This document shows, one piece after another, positions 17,173-25,275 of a stretch of DNA of 64,000 nt. Source of the stretch: Pseudoselenomonas ruminantium (GTDB lineage: Bacteria > Bacillota > Negativicutes > Selenomonadales > Selenomonadaceae); NCBI GenBank assembly GCA_902781305.1, contig CACZIV010000001.1, forward strand, positions 1 to 64,000, read 5' to 3'. Numbering within the stretch: the stretch's first letter is position 1; every line of letters starts with the position of its first letter. The translations under genes were made by a program, and so were the position numbers. The notes below the pieces were generated by a model that saw only the letters and a program-made list of their open reading frames with translations, did no database searches and was not told where the DNA came from.

Positions 17173-18120
17173 ATGAAGCGTCAACTGTGTGCATTGTTGA
17201 CGGCGGTTATGGTATTGGCACTCCTGCTGACCGGTTGCGGCGGTGAGCAGCAGAAGGCCACTGACCAGTCAACTTTTGTTACGTTAACGGACGATTTGGG
17301 CCGTCAGGTGGAACTCAAGGCAAAGCCTGCCCGTATTGTGGTGACTTCCGCGTCTTTTTTGGAACCCTTGGAAGCTGTTGGTGGTGCTGATTTAGTAGTA
17401 GGGCGCCCTGATTCCAAGACGAAGATGCCGGATTATGCCAAAGATATCGCCAGTGTGGGCAAGGTCTATCAGATTGATACGGAAAAGGTACTGGCCTGCC
17501 AGCCGGATTTGGTCATCATCAACAAGGGCATGAATGAAAAGCTCGTGGATGCCTTGGAGGCCAATGGCATTAAGACGCTGGTGCTGGACATGAAAAGCTA
17601 TGAGGATGTAAAGCGGGAAGTAGCAACGCTGGCTGAAGTGACTGGCAATCCGGAAAAGGGGCAGCAGCTTATCCATGATATGGACGATAAGATTGCTGCG
17701 GTCAAGAACAATATGCCGCAGGGCACACGGCGGGTGTCCATCATCCACAGCACGAACCAGGGATTGACGGTACAGCTTGATGGCAGTATCGCAGGCTCCG
17801 TGGTCAGGATGCTGGGCTGGGAAAATGTCGCCAGCGGCAGCAAGCCTCTGGAGAAGAACCCTGATGCTGCACCCTACAGCATGGAAACGCTCGTAGCGCA
17901 GAATCCGGAAATCATCTTTGTGACGAGTATGGGCAAGCTGGAAGCCATCAAGGCCAGCATGGAAGAAACCATGCAAGGTCCGGCCTGGCAGAGTATTCCT
18001 GCTGTGAAGAACAAGCAGGTCTACTATCTGCCGCAGGAACTTTTCCTGCTCAGCCCCGGTATTCACTATCCGGAGGCAGTAGCCACAATGGCTAAATGTG
18101 TTCATCCGGACATGAAGTAA
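17173..18120 (+). CDS. ABC transporter substrate-binding lipoprotein (BtuF/FepB type)
   Basis: 315 aa. A lipoprotein signal with lipobox LLTGC places it at the outer face of the inner membrane. The body is a helical-backbone periplasmic binding protein: TDDLGRQVELKAKPARIVVTS, then VGRPDS and repeated binding-fold elements, ending HYPEAVATMAKC. Family members bind cobalamin, heme or ferric siderophores. Placement after cbiK/cbiL suggests a corrinoid or cobalt-tetrapyrrole ligand (inferred). Confidence 0.82.
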   Translation: MKRQLCALLTAVMVLALLLTGCGGEQQKATDQSTFVTLTDDLGRQVELKAKPARIVVTSASFLEPLEAVGGADLVVGRPDSKTKMPDYAKDIASVGKVYQIDTEKVLACQPDLVIINKGMNEKLVDALEANGIKTLVLDMKSYEDVKREVATLAEVTGNPEKGQQLIHDMDDKIAAVKNNMPQGTRRVSIIHSTNQGLTVQLDGSIAGSVVRMLGWENVASGSKPLEKNPDAAPYSMETLVAQNPEIIFVTSMGKLEAIKASMEETMQGPAWQSIPAVKNKQVYYLPQELFLLSPGIHYPEAVATMAKCVHPDMK

Positions 18121-18131
18121 AGGACAAGATA

Positions 18132-19130
18132 ATGAAACATGCAGATTTTTCTGCAGGCACGAAACGGCGGACGCTGATGCTTATAGCGTTGGCCGCTTTT
18201 GCCTGTTTAGGGCTGCTCATCAGCGTGGGCAAAGGCTCGGTGGATATTCCGCTGACGGAGATAACCGGTTTTCTGCTCGGGGCAGGCAATAGCCCGCATG
18301 GGCAGATTATCTATAATATCCGTCTGCCCCGCAGTATTGTGGCGGCATTGGTGGGGATAAATCTCGCTCTCTCCGGGGCAATCCTGCAGGCGGTGATGAA
18401 AAACCCGCTGGCGGACCCGCATATTATCGGCATTTCCTCCGGGGCAGGCTTGCTGGGGATTCTCGTCATGCTGGCCTTTCCGGGATTCGGGTATCTGGTG
18501 ACGCCGGCTGCCTTTATCGGCGCCATGGGGGCGGCTCTGCTTATTTACATACTGGCCTGGAAAAATGGGATTCGTCCTATTCGCATCATTTTGGCCGGTG
18601 TGGCCGTGTCGGCGTTTTTGAGTGCAGGGATTTCGGCACTCTTAATCTTTTATAGTGACCGCGTACATAGTGCGCTGATGTGGATGGTGGGCGGCCTATC
18701 GGCCCGCAGCTGGCCGCAGGTGGAAATGCTTTGGCCCTATACGCTTATCTGCGCAGTATTGGCCCTTTTGGCTTCGCGCCATTTGAATATTCTGCAGCTG
18801 GGGGATGAACTGGCTAAAGGCTTAGGCCTCCGGGTGGGGCTGACGAGAATCCTGTTGTCGGCACTGGCGGCATTACTTGCGGCCAGCGCGGTGTCCGTGG
18901 TGGGGCTGCTGGGCTTTGTAGGGCTTATCGTACCGCATACGGCACGGCTTTTGGTCGGTTCGGATTATCGTGTGTTGCTGCCGGCGACGCTTTTGTTAGG
19001 CGCAGGCACCGTGACATTCTGTGATACCATTGCCCGTACCATCGTAGCGCCTGTAGAACTGCCGGTGGGCATTATCATGGCGGTGATGGGCGCGCCCTTT
19101 TTCCTGTATCTGCTGAGGAGGGAATTATGA
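18132..19130 (+). CDS. FecCD-family ABC permease (BtuC type)
   Basis: 332 aa from ATG 18132 (AAAGGACAAG upstream); the longer frame from 18096 overlaps the previous gene. Around nine to ten membrane helices. Family motifs: IIYNIRLPRSIVAALVG, LSGAILQAVMKNPLADPHIIGISSGA, and GLIVPHTARLLVGSDYR. It forms the channel with the ATPase that follows; the two genes overlap by ATGA. Confidence 0.85.
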   Translation: MKHADFSAGTKRRTLMLIALAAFACLGLLISVGKGSVDIPLTEITGFLLGAGNSPHGQIIYNIRLPRSIVAALVGINLALSGAILQAVMKNPLADPHIIGISSGAGLLGILVMLAFPGFGYLVTPAAFIGAMGAALLIYILAWKNGIRPIRIILAGVAVSAFLSAGISALLIFYSDRVHSALMWMVGGLSARSWPQVEMLWPYTLICAVLALLASRHLNILQLGDELAKGLGLRVGLTRILLSALAALLAASAVSVVGLLGFVGLIVPHTARLLVGSDYRVLLPATLLLGAGTVTFCDTIARTIVAPVELPVGIIMAVMGAPFFLYLLRREL

Positions 19131-19909
19131 TGGATTTGGAAGTACGCGGGGTAAAGGTTGCCATTGACGGCAAGGAAATACTCCATGGCATCTCCACAGC
19201 ATTTTCCGCAGGGCGTCGCACCGCCATCATCGGCCCTAATGGGGCAGGCAAGTCTACTTTACTTAAAGCGTTGGCGGCTATTAATACCGATTATATCGGT
19301 GAAGTCGTGCTCGCCGGACAGGAAATCCGGACAATGGGGCGCAAGGAGATTGCCAAAAAAATCGGCATTCTGCCGCAGGGGGCTGCCGCGCCACCAGATA
19401 CTACGGTGCGCCAGCTGGTGGATTATGGCCGTTTTCCCTATCGCGGCTTATTCTCCCGTGATGCCAAGGCGGATAGAGAAGTGGTGGAATGGGCTATGAC
19501 GGCTACGCATGTGGAGCAGCTTGCCGGCCGTCAGGTGCAGACCCTTTCCGGCGGCGAGCGGCAGAGAGTGTTTCTCGCCATGGTGCTGGCCCAGCAGCCG
19601 GAGATACTCTTGCTCGATGAACCAACCACCTATCTCGATATTGCCCATCAGTTAGAGGTAATGGAGATTGTGGAGCGGCTGAACCGTGATTACCACATGA
19701 CCATCATTATGGTGCTGCACGATATCAATCATGCCCTGCAATATGCCGATGAAATCATCATCATCAAAGATGGCCTGTTAAAAGCACAGGGGCTGCCGGC
19801 TGAGGTGATGACGGTGGACAGCCTGGCCGCAACCTTTGGGGTAAAGGCCGATATTTTCGTCAACAGCCAGGGCAAAAAGGTATTGTCACCGATTGAGCTG
19901 GTAAAATAA
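19127..19909 (+). CDS. ABC transporter ATP-binding protein (BtuD/FecE type)
   Basis: 260 aa. Walker A GPNGAGKST, Q-loop in GILPQG, signature LSGGERQRV, Walker B LLLDEPTTYLD and switch His in VLHDINHAL are all intact. Energises the FecCD permease encoded just upstream (4-bp overlap). It ends in a terminator that starts within its last codons. Confidence 0.87.
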   Translation: MMDLEVRGVKVAIDGKEILHGISTAFSAGRRTAIIGPNGAGKSTLLKALAAINTDYIGEVVLAGQEIRTMGRKEIAKKIGILPQGAAAPPDTTVRQLVDYGRFPYRGLFSRDAKADREVVEWAMTATHVEQLAGRQVQTLSGGERQRVFLAMVLAQQPEILLLDEPTTYLDIAHQLEVMEIVERLNRDYHMTIIMVLHDINHALQYADEIIIIKDGLLKAQGLPAEVMTVDSLAATFGVKADIFVNSQGKKVLSPIELVK

Positions 19910-19935
19910 GTCTTCTGGGAAGGCTTATTTTTTTT
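19903..19935 (+). terminator. Intrinsic terminator of the cbiL-btu operon
   Basis: AAAATAAG (19903-19910, including the stop codon) pairs with CTTATTTT (19923-19930), followed by a long T run. Confidence 0.75.
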
Positions 19936-20002
19936 GCGAAAAATGTGCTAAAAGAGTGAAAATTTGGCAATGAAAATCTTTTCCATTTGTAAATGAGAAT
20001 CC

Positions 20003-20032
20003 TTGACAAGTGTGATTGATATGCGTTATCAT
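20003..20032 (+). promoter_or_regulatory. Promoter of the feo operon
   Basis: TTGACA (20003-20008) and TATCAT (20027-20032) with an 18-bp spacer, 58 bp before feoA. The surrounding AATGAGAAT and GATATGCGTTATCATAA are AT-rich and partly dyad-like, so an overlapping Fur site is plausible, but I cannot assign one with certainty. Confidence 0.55.
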
Positions 20033-20090
20033 AACTTAAGTAGAAATAATCTCATAATTTATCAAATAATCTTATTAGGAGGCGTTGATT

Positions 20091-20315
20091 TTGACACTGA
20101 AAGACGGTAAAACCGGCATGACGCTGAAAATTCAGCAGATTGGCGATTCCGACCTCAAGGAAAGATTGATGACCATGGGACTTACCCCGGGCACGAAGGT
20201 TAAGGTTTTGCGCAGTGCTCCGTTGGGTGACCCTATTGCTATCGGTGTTCGTTCTTACAATCTGGCTCTGCGTCGCGATGATGCAGCCAAGGTTCAGGTG
20301 CAGCAGGTAAACTAA
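20091..20315 (+). CDS. feoA: Ferrous iron transport protein A
   Basis: 74 aa from TTG 20091 (AGGAGG 8 bp upstream; the TTG at 20085 is too close). An SH3-like FeoA domain: DSDLKERLMTMGLTPGTKVKVLRSAPLGDPIAIGVRSYNLALR contains the usual RL..MGLTPG and G.P......LALR elements. Works at the cytoplasmic side with FeoB, encoded 46 bp downstream. Confidence 0.9.
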   Translation: MTLKDGKTGMTLKIQQIGDSDLKERLMTMGLTPGTKVKVLRSAPLGDPIAIGVRSYNLALRRDDAAKVQVQQVN

Positions 20316-20361
20316 ATCGCAACAGTAAATACGAATGAACAGAGGAGATGTGTAAATAACA

Positions 20362-22257
20362 ATGTCAACTTTAGCAGTAGCACTTACCGGCAATCCCAAT
20401 GTGGGCAAATCCACAATTTTCAACGAGCTCACCGGTGCCCGTCAGAAAATCGGCAACTGGCCGGGGGTTACGGTAGATAAAAAAGTCGGTTATACCCGTC
20501 ATAAGGACCGTGCGATTTCCATCGTGGATTTGCCGGGTACATACAGCATCAACGCCCGCTCCCCGGAAGAAAAAATCGTTATTGATTATCTCATGAACAC
20601 GAAGCTTGACCTCGTGGTGGATGTGGTGGACAGCTCCAATCTCGAGCGTAACTTGTTCTTGACCATTCAGCTGCTCGAACAGGGCATTCCCCTTCTCATC
20701 GACCTCAACATGCAGGACGATGCAGAGCGCCGCGGCATCAAGGTGGACTGCCGCAAGATGGAAGATGCGCTGGGCATGCCGGTGGTAGAAACCGTGGGCC
20801 GCAGCAGCAAGAGCACCAAGAAACTTTTGGATGTCTTTACGACTACGGTGATGGCTAACTACCAGCCCAGCGACCGCGTAAAAGCACATATCGCCAAGGT
20901 GGAAGAAATCAAGGCCAGCAGCAAGAGCGAAGACCAGAAAAACGAAGAAATCATCGAGGCGCGTTATGCGCTGATTGATACGGTGGTGGCTGATGCCGTG
21001 ACCGCCAGCAATGTAGGCGCGAGCACTTCGGAAAAGATGGATAAATTCCTGGCTAATGGCATTTTGGCGCTGCCGATTTTCCTGGCTATCATGTATGCGG
21101 TATTTAATATCACGTTTGAATGGATTGGCCAGCCGATTGCCGATGCTTTGGATGCAGCCATCAATGAAGATTTCCTCGATTTTGCCAAGGAATCCTTGGA
21201 AGCAGCCGGTGTGGCTGACTGGATGGTATCTCTCGTCTGCGATGGCGTTATCGCCGGTGTGGGTGCCGTGCTTACCTTCGTACCGCTGATTTTCGTGCTG
21301 TTCTTCTGCCTGTCCTTCCTCGATGGCACGGGCTATATGGCCCGCATTGCCTTCATCATGGACCCGATTATGCGCCGTTGCGGCCTCACGGGTAAGGGCG
21401 TTATGCCGTTGATGATGGGCTTTGGCTGCGCTGTGCCTGCCGTTATGGGTGCGCGCGCTTTGGATTCGGAAAAAGACCGTATGGTTTCCATTATGGTTAC
21501 GCCGTTTTTGACCTGTGGTGCAAAACTGCCGATTATGGCACTGTTTGCTGCCATGTTCTTCCCGGATAATGCCGCTAATGTGGTCTTTGCGATGTACATC
21601 ATCGGTGTAATCATGGCGATTGTTGCCGCCAAAATCCTCGGCAGTTCCGTATTTAAGGATGGCGGTTCCACATTCCTGCTCGAACTTCCGCCGTATCGTA
21701 TGCCGGATATGAAGACGGTTCTTTTGGAAACCTGGGATAAAGGTAAAGGCTACCTCGTTAAAGCCGGTACCATTATCTTTGCCGCATCTGTCCTGCTGTG
21801 GGTAATGTCCAACTACAACTTCGATGGCCCCTGCGAAATCAACGAATCCATCCTGGCAACGCTGGGTAACTGGATGAGCACGCTCTTCGTGTTCCATGGT
21901 TTTGCTACCTGGGAAGCTGGTGCAGCCCTGCTCTCCGGTATCATGGCTAAGGAGACTGTAGTAGCGACGATTGGTATTCTCTATGGTGCTGATGAAGTTT
22001 CCACGGAAGCAGAAGATGCTGTGGAAACGGCAGATACCCTGCTGGAAACGGGCATGGCAACGAGCTTTACGGCTCTGTCCGCTTTTGCTTTCATGATTTT
22101 CTCGCAGCTGTACACGCCGTGCGTAACGGCTTTGGGTACGATTAAGAAAGAAGCCGGCGGTTGGAAGTGGATGGGCTTCTCCGCTGTATATATGTTTGCT
22201 ATTGCCTGGGTGGTTTCCCTGCTGGTTTACCAGATTGGCAGCCTCTTAGGTTTCTGA
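20362..22257 (+). CDS. feoB: Ferrous iron transporter FeoB
   Basis: 631 aa. N-terminal G domain with G1 GNPNVGKST (10-18), G3 DLPGTYS and G4-like LNMQDDAE, a helical GDI-like segment, then the membrane permease with two Gate-type repeats (RIAFIMDPIMRRCGLTGKGVMPLMMGFGCAVPA and related), and the conserved TCGAKLPIMALF. Imports Fe(II) across the inner membrane. Shorter than the roughly 770-aa E. coli protein, as is common in Firmicutes. The long antisense open frame opposite it is a coding shadow. Confidence 0.93.
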   Translation: MSTLAVALTGNPNVGKSTIFNELTGARQKIGNWPGVTVDKKVGYTRHKDRAISIVDLPGTYSINARSPEEKIVIDYLMNTKLDLVVDVVDSSNLERNLFLTIQLLEQGIPLLIDLNMQDDAERRGIKVDCRKMEDALGMPVVETVGRSSKSTKKLLDVFTTTVMANYQPSDRVKAHIAKVEEIKASSKSEDQKNEEIIEARYALIDTVVADAVTASNVGASTSEKMDKFLANGILALPIFLAIMYAVFNITFEWIGQPIADALDAAINEDFLDFAKESLEAAGVADWMVSLVCDGVIAGVGAVLTFVPLIFVLFFCLSFLDGTGYMARIAFIMDPIMRRCGLTGKGVMPLMMGFGCAVPAVMGARALDSEKDRMVSIMVTPFLTCGAKLPIMALFAAMFFPDNAANVVFAMYIIGVIMAIVAAKILGSSVFKDGGSTFLLELPPYRMPDMKTVLLETWDKGKGYLVKAGTIIFAASVLLWVMSNYNFDGPCEINESILATLGNWMSTLFVFHGFATWEAGAALLSGIMAKETVVATIGILYGADEVSTEAEDAVETADTLLETGMATSFTALSAFAFMIFSQLYTPCVTALGTIKKEAGGWKWMGFSAVYMFAIAWVVSLLVYQIGSLLGF

Positions 22258-22271
22258 TGGGAGGAATGACT

Positions 22272-22430
22272 ATGGCAACCTATATTGTAGGTTTAGTATT
22301 GGCTGTTGCCCTGTTCTTTGCCTTGAAACATGTATATCATAACTTTGTTTCCGGGCATAACGATTGCTGTGGCAGTGAAAGCGGCGGCTGCGGTTGTGGC
22401 TGTGCTGATTGCCATAGCCACAAGTCCTGA
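22272..22430 (+). CDS. FeoB-associated Cys-rich membrane protein
   Basis: 52 aa from ATG 22272, 14 bp after feoB with GGGAGGA upstream. One N-terminal membrane helix (IVGLVLAVALFFALKHVY) and a C-terminal tail rich in Cys and His (CCGSESGGCGCGCADCHSHK). This is the known small protein of Firmicutes feo operons, possibly replacing FeoC; its role is not settled. Confidence 0.85.
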   Translation: MATYIVGLVLAVALFFALKHVYHNFVSGHNDCCGSESGGCGCGCADCHSHKS

Positions 22431-22461
22431 TAACATTCGGATAACATCTATATGATAAGAC

Positions 22462-22540
22462 GCCCGGTGGCTGATAATACTTTTCCTCTGCTTAGACAAG
22501 CTTGTCAAACGCGACGGAAAGTCATTACCAGCCCCCGGGC
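22462..22540. repeat. 80-bp hairpin repeat element, copy 1
   Basis: Long imperfect inverted repeat. Left arm GCCCGGTGGCTGATAATAC... (22462-22486), right arm ending ACCAGCCCCCGGGC (22516-22540), with a central perfect palindrome GACAAGCTTGTC (22495-22506). It shares the core CTCTGCTTAG, the central palindrome and CAAACGCGACGGAAA with copy 2 at 43981. Located just downstream of the feo operon, so it may end or protect that transcript. Confidence 0.85.
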
Positions 22541-22787
22541 TTTATTGCGTAGCAAATGGTTATCAGCCAGTAGGACACAGGGCGAGGTTGGTTTGTGTGG
22601 GGGATTTTTCAATCAATATGGGGATAAATTTTTAAGCGGATTTTACCCCAATATTCAGATAGATTTCAGTTACTGGGGGTAAAATAAACACATGATTTCG
22701 GCAGGAGAAAATAGCTTTCTGTTGAAATGATAATTTGGATGGAAAAGTCCATCGAAGTGTAAAATTTTATAGTAGGAGGCAGAGTGT
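22541..22787. other. Intergenic stretch with one inverted repeat
   Basis: No open frame with a ribosome site is apparent. The only structure I see is a perfect 10-bp inverted repeat, ATTTTACCCC at 22640-22649 and GGGGTAAAAT at 22676-22685, separated by 26 bases, which could be a regulatory or mRNA-leader hairpin for the gene at 22788. Confidence 0.45.
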
Positions 22788-23003
22788 ATGAGGATCAGCA
22801 AGTTGCGAAACATGTCAAAGTCGCTTTTCTGGGGTGACAGACCTTTACCGGAGGACTCTGAGATGAAGGGGGTTATTGAAACCGACAATGGGCGGACAGG
22901 AATTCTGCTCAAACTGAAAAACGGAATGTATGTGCTGGGGACGGCAGGTACGCTTTCCAAGTTGAATCAGGAGAAAATTCGGCATAAGCTGAAAGAAGCA
23001 TAG
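22788..23003 (+). CDS. Hypothetical 71-aa protein
   Basis: A small basic protein (MRISKLRNMSKSLFWGDR...) with the pattern GVIETDNGRTGILLKLKNGMYVLGTAGTLSKL, which looks like a small beta-barrel, but no family is recognised. AGGAGG lies 9 bp before ATG 22788, which supports translation. Isolated between the repeat element and the ferredoxin gene. Confidence 0.6.
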   Translation: MRISKLRNMSKSLFWGDRPLPEDSEMKGVIETDNGRTGILLKLKNGMYVLGTAGTLSKLNQEKIRHKLKEA

Positions 23004-23042
23004 GCGATAGCCAATAGATTTTCTGTGACAAAGGCACAGACC

Positions 23043-23100
23043 AACAGCCCTTTCTGCACTATAATAACCATTGTGTATTATAGTCAGAAAGGGCTGTTTT
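23043..23100 (+). promoter_or_regulatory. Terminator-like hairpin holding the ribosome site of the ferredoxin gene
   Basis: AACAGCCCTTTCTG (23043-23056) and ACTATAATA pair with TATTATAGT (23076-23084) and CAGAAAGGGCTGTT (23085-23098), a near-perfect stem of about 23 bp with a single bulged base, followed by a TTTT tract and directly by ATG 23102. The right arm contains AAAGGG, the only ribosome site for that ATG. It can act as terminator or as an RNA switch hiding the start site. Confidence 0.7.
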
Positions 23101-23101
23101 G

Positions 23102-23320
23102 ATGAGTGAAATGGTAGGGAAAAAATTATCCCCCCGTCATGCGGTGGTGGACATAGCGGCTTGTGTGGCCTGTGGTACCTGTGAGGATGTTTGTCCCCGC
23201 GGTGCTATCCATATTTATCAGGGGCAGTATGCCAAAGTACAGGAAGAACGCTGTGTAGGCTGCGGCAAATGCGCTCAGGAATGTCCGGCTTCGGTTATCC
23301 AAGTGGAGGTGCGGGCATGA
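23102..23320 (+). CDS. 2[4Fe-4S] ferredoxin
   Basis: 72 aa from ATG 23102. Two complete cluster motifs, CVACGTCEDVCPRGAI and CVGCGKCAQECPASVI, so a bacterial 8Fe ferredoxin-type electron carrier. Its stop overlaps the ATG of the membrane iron-sulfur protein that follows (ATGA), so the two are likely partners. Start site embedded in a strong hairpin (see 23043). Confidence 0.85.
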   Translation: MSEMVGKKLSPRHAVVDIAACVACGTCEDVCPRGAIHIYQGQYAKVQEERCVGCGKCAQECPASVIQVEVRA

Positions 23321-23889
23321 AGAAACATTGGTATCATTATTTATGGATTTGGTCACTTATCTACTTTGGCATGGGCTTTTTCAATATTCTCTTTGCCTGG
23401 ATGGGGTTAATCAGCTTTGCCCTGCCCTTGATTATGGCGATTGGTTTTGGCAACAAGCGCTTTTGCAACCGCTATTGTGACAGAGGGCAGACGCTTAGGG
23501 CATTGGGACAGCTTGGCTTTTCTCGGCGGCGGGATATGCCGGCGTGGATGAAAAGCAAGGCGTTTCGCTATGGCTTTATGCTGTTCTTCTTCGGCATGTT
23601 TGGCAGTGTTCTCTATACCACATGGCTGGTGTACAGTGGCGCAGAGTCCTTGCAGCAGGTCGTGTCGCTTCTCTGGACGTTCCATTTTCCTTGGGAATGG
23701 GCTTACAGCGGTGCGGTTTCACCGTGGACGGCGCAGTTTGCTTTTGGGCTCTACAGTCTGATGCTGACCTCGGAGGTCATTGCGCTGATTACCATGCTGT
23801 TGTTCCGCCCGCGTTCCTGGTGTGTGTACTGTCCTATGGGAACGCTTACGCAGCTGATTTGTCAGGCAAAGGCGGGAAAAACGCAATAA
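23317..23889 (+). CDS. NapH/FixG-like membrane 4Fe-4S protein
   Basis: 190 aa from ATG 23317, overlapping the ferredoxin gene by 4 bp; the longer frame from 23191 runs over it in another phase. About four membrane helices. Two cysteine motifs on the cytoplasmic side, CNRYCDRGQT and CVYCPMGTLTQ, match the polyferredoxin CxxxCP-type motifs of NapH/RdxA/FixG, but the usual C-terminal ferredoxin domain is absent and is probably supplied by the separate ferredoxin encoded upstream. Likely moves electrons between membrane and cytoplasm; partner unknown. Confidence 0.75.
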   Translation: MKKHWYHYLWIWSLIYFGMGFFNILFAWMGLISFALPLIMAIGFGNKRFCNRYCDRGQTLRALGQLGFSRRRDMPAWMKSKAFRYGFMLFFFGMFGSVLYTTWLVYSGAESLQQVVSLLWTFHFPWEWAYSGAVSPWTAQFAFGLYSLMLTSEVIALITMLLFRPRSWCVYCPMGTLTQLICQAKAGKTQ

Positions 23890-23907
23890 TTCAAAACTAA
23901 CCATTTC

Positions 23908-25134
23908 TTAGCGGATAAATATCGGCGATTGCTGAAAATCGTTGCGGGGCAATTTTTTTTCGCAGGTCAGCTGGCGCAGTTCTGTAGCCAGAGTATCCAG
24001 CCGTAACATCTGTTCCAAGGGCGTGAGGGCTGTTTGTGCTTCACGCCTTTTTGTGGTGGTCAGGTATTGGCTGGTTTTGGTAATCAAGGGGAGGGCACTT
24101 TGGGCCTTTATTTCCCGCAGAATCGTTTTGCCCTGAGGGCTTACGGCCAGCAGGCGGGTGTAGAGGGGGCCTGTCTGGTCAAATAAGGCAATGCTGTCCT
24201 TATCTATGCCCATTAAGAGATAAAGCAGAGTGCGGGCGATGCGGCTGGCGGGATAGCGTTTAGTCGTGACCGCCTGAATCAGCTTTTGCCAGCTGTCAGC
24301 TGTTTTGGCATGGTCAAGGATACGGTTTTCCAATCCTTCATTGATGCCGTAGATTTTCTGCAGGTCGGAAACTTGGCTAGTCAAAAGTTTGGCCTGCAAG
24401 GGAAGATGAAGTCTGTTCATTTGGGGCAGCTGACTGGTCAAAATTTGACGGGTCAATTCCTGGCTGGCTGGTGGTAGAACGGCTTTCAGTTCAGATAGGT
24501 TTTCCTTGCGGTATAAGGCATGCCGGATGGCAGTGGCGCTGGCAAGGGAGCCTTTGATTTCTTCTTCATGATAGCCTGCTCCCTGACGCGGAATAAGCAG
24601 TGGGCGGATAGGGGAGTTTAGCAGGTGCAGGCTGCGTAAGTATTCAATGGCCAAAATATTATTGGGCTGTTTAATCAGCATGGCAATTTCGCTGTCTGAA
24701 TTCAGTGCTGCACTGATGGCCTGCGCATAGGAAAGGCCGCTGGCAATATGGGCATGGAGTTTTTCTTGGAATGCTTTATCGTCCAACTGCAGGGCAATGT
24801 TTTGCAATGTGGACAGGTCAGCGCATTCTGCGCCAAAGGCCAGCTGGTTGACAATGCCCAACCGGTTTAATAAGGTCACTCCGCCACGGGCAAAGTCCTG
24901 GGCACTGCGGCAGGCAAAGGCAAAGGGCAGTTCAAGCACGATATCACAGCCACTTTTTACCGCAGATTCCGCGCGCTGCCATTTGTCAAAGATGGCAGCT
25001 TCTCCGCGCTGGGTAAAACTGCCGCTTATGACGGCGATAATCAGGGAATCGCCCTGTTCTTTTATTTTATTGATTTGGTAAAGATGCCCGTTGTGAAAAG
25101 GATTGTATTCAGCGATAATGCCTGTAACCTTCAT
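23908..25134 (-). CDS. tmcAL: tRNA(Met) cytidine acetate ligase TmcAL
   Basis: 408 aa, usual length of the YlbM/TmcAL family. Uses acetate and ATP to make N4-acetylcytidine at the wobble base of elongator tRNA-Met. N-terminus VTGIIAEYNPFHNGHLYQI carries the HxGH-type nucleotidyltransferase motif, followed by SGSFTQRGEAAIFDKWQRA and DIVLELPFAFA. Transcribed convergently with the preceding gene and divergently from mnmA, another tRNA modification gene. Two TGAC-NN-GTCA palindromes lie inside (24431-24456). Confidence 0.9.
   Translation of the reverse strand: MKVTGIIAEYNPFHNGHLYQINKIKEQGDSLIIAVISGSFTQRGEAAIFDKWQRAESAVKSGCDIVLELPFAFACRSAQDFARGGVTLLNRLGIVNQLAFGAECADLSTLQNIALQLDDKAFQEKLHAHIASGLSYAQAISAALNSDSEIAMLIKQPNNILAIEYLRSLHLLNSPIRPLLIPRQGAGYHEEEIKGSLASATAIRHALYRKENLSELKAVLPPASQELTRQILTSQLPQMNRLHLPLQAKLLTSQVSDLQKIYGINEGLENRILDHAKTADSWQKLIQAVTTKRYPASRIARTLLYLLMGIDKDSIALFDQTGPLYTRLLAVSPQGKTILREIKAQSALPLITKTSQYLTTTKRREAQTALTPLEQMLRLDTLATELRQLTCEKKLPRNDFQQSPIFIR
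24431..24456. repeat. Pair of TGAC-NN-GTCA palindromes inside tmcAL
   Basis: TGACTGGTCA at 24431-24440 and TTGACGGGTCAA at 24445-24456. Part of a dispersed family of short dyads also seen in clusters in xseA, hyfG and ftsK. Confidence 0.7.
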
Positions 25135-25195
25135 ATTCCTGCCTCCGTAATCGTATTGATTCTAGTTTAACATGGTTTGCAATCGTAGAAAAGTA

Positions 25196-25224
25196 TTGAG
25201 CCATAGCCGTAAATATGTTATGGT
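25196..25224 (+). promoter_or_regulatory. Putative mnmA promoter
   Basis: TTGAGC (25196-25201) and TATGGT (25219-25224), 17-bp spacer, about 50 bp before the mnmA start and in the divergent tmcAL-mnmA gap. Confidence 0.4.
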
Positions 25225-25275
25225 AGTTAAATATAAACAGAGTACAGCTATAGGCATTAAGAGGTGGATGCTATT

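Noticed and set aside
20371..21897. 508-codon open frame on the minus strand opposite feoB
   Set aside because: Composition is a shadow of the feoB codon bias (many His, Arg, Gln), no ribosome site, no known motifs.
24431..24456. TGAC-NN-GTCA dyads as a transcription factor operator
   Set aside because: They lie deep inside coding regions of unrelated genes and in clusters, not in promoters; treated as a dispersed repeat instead.
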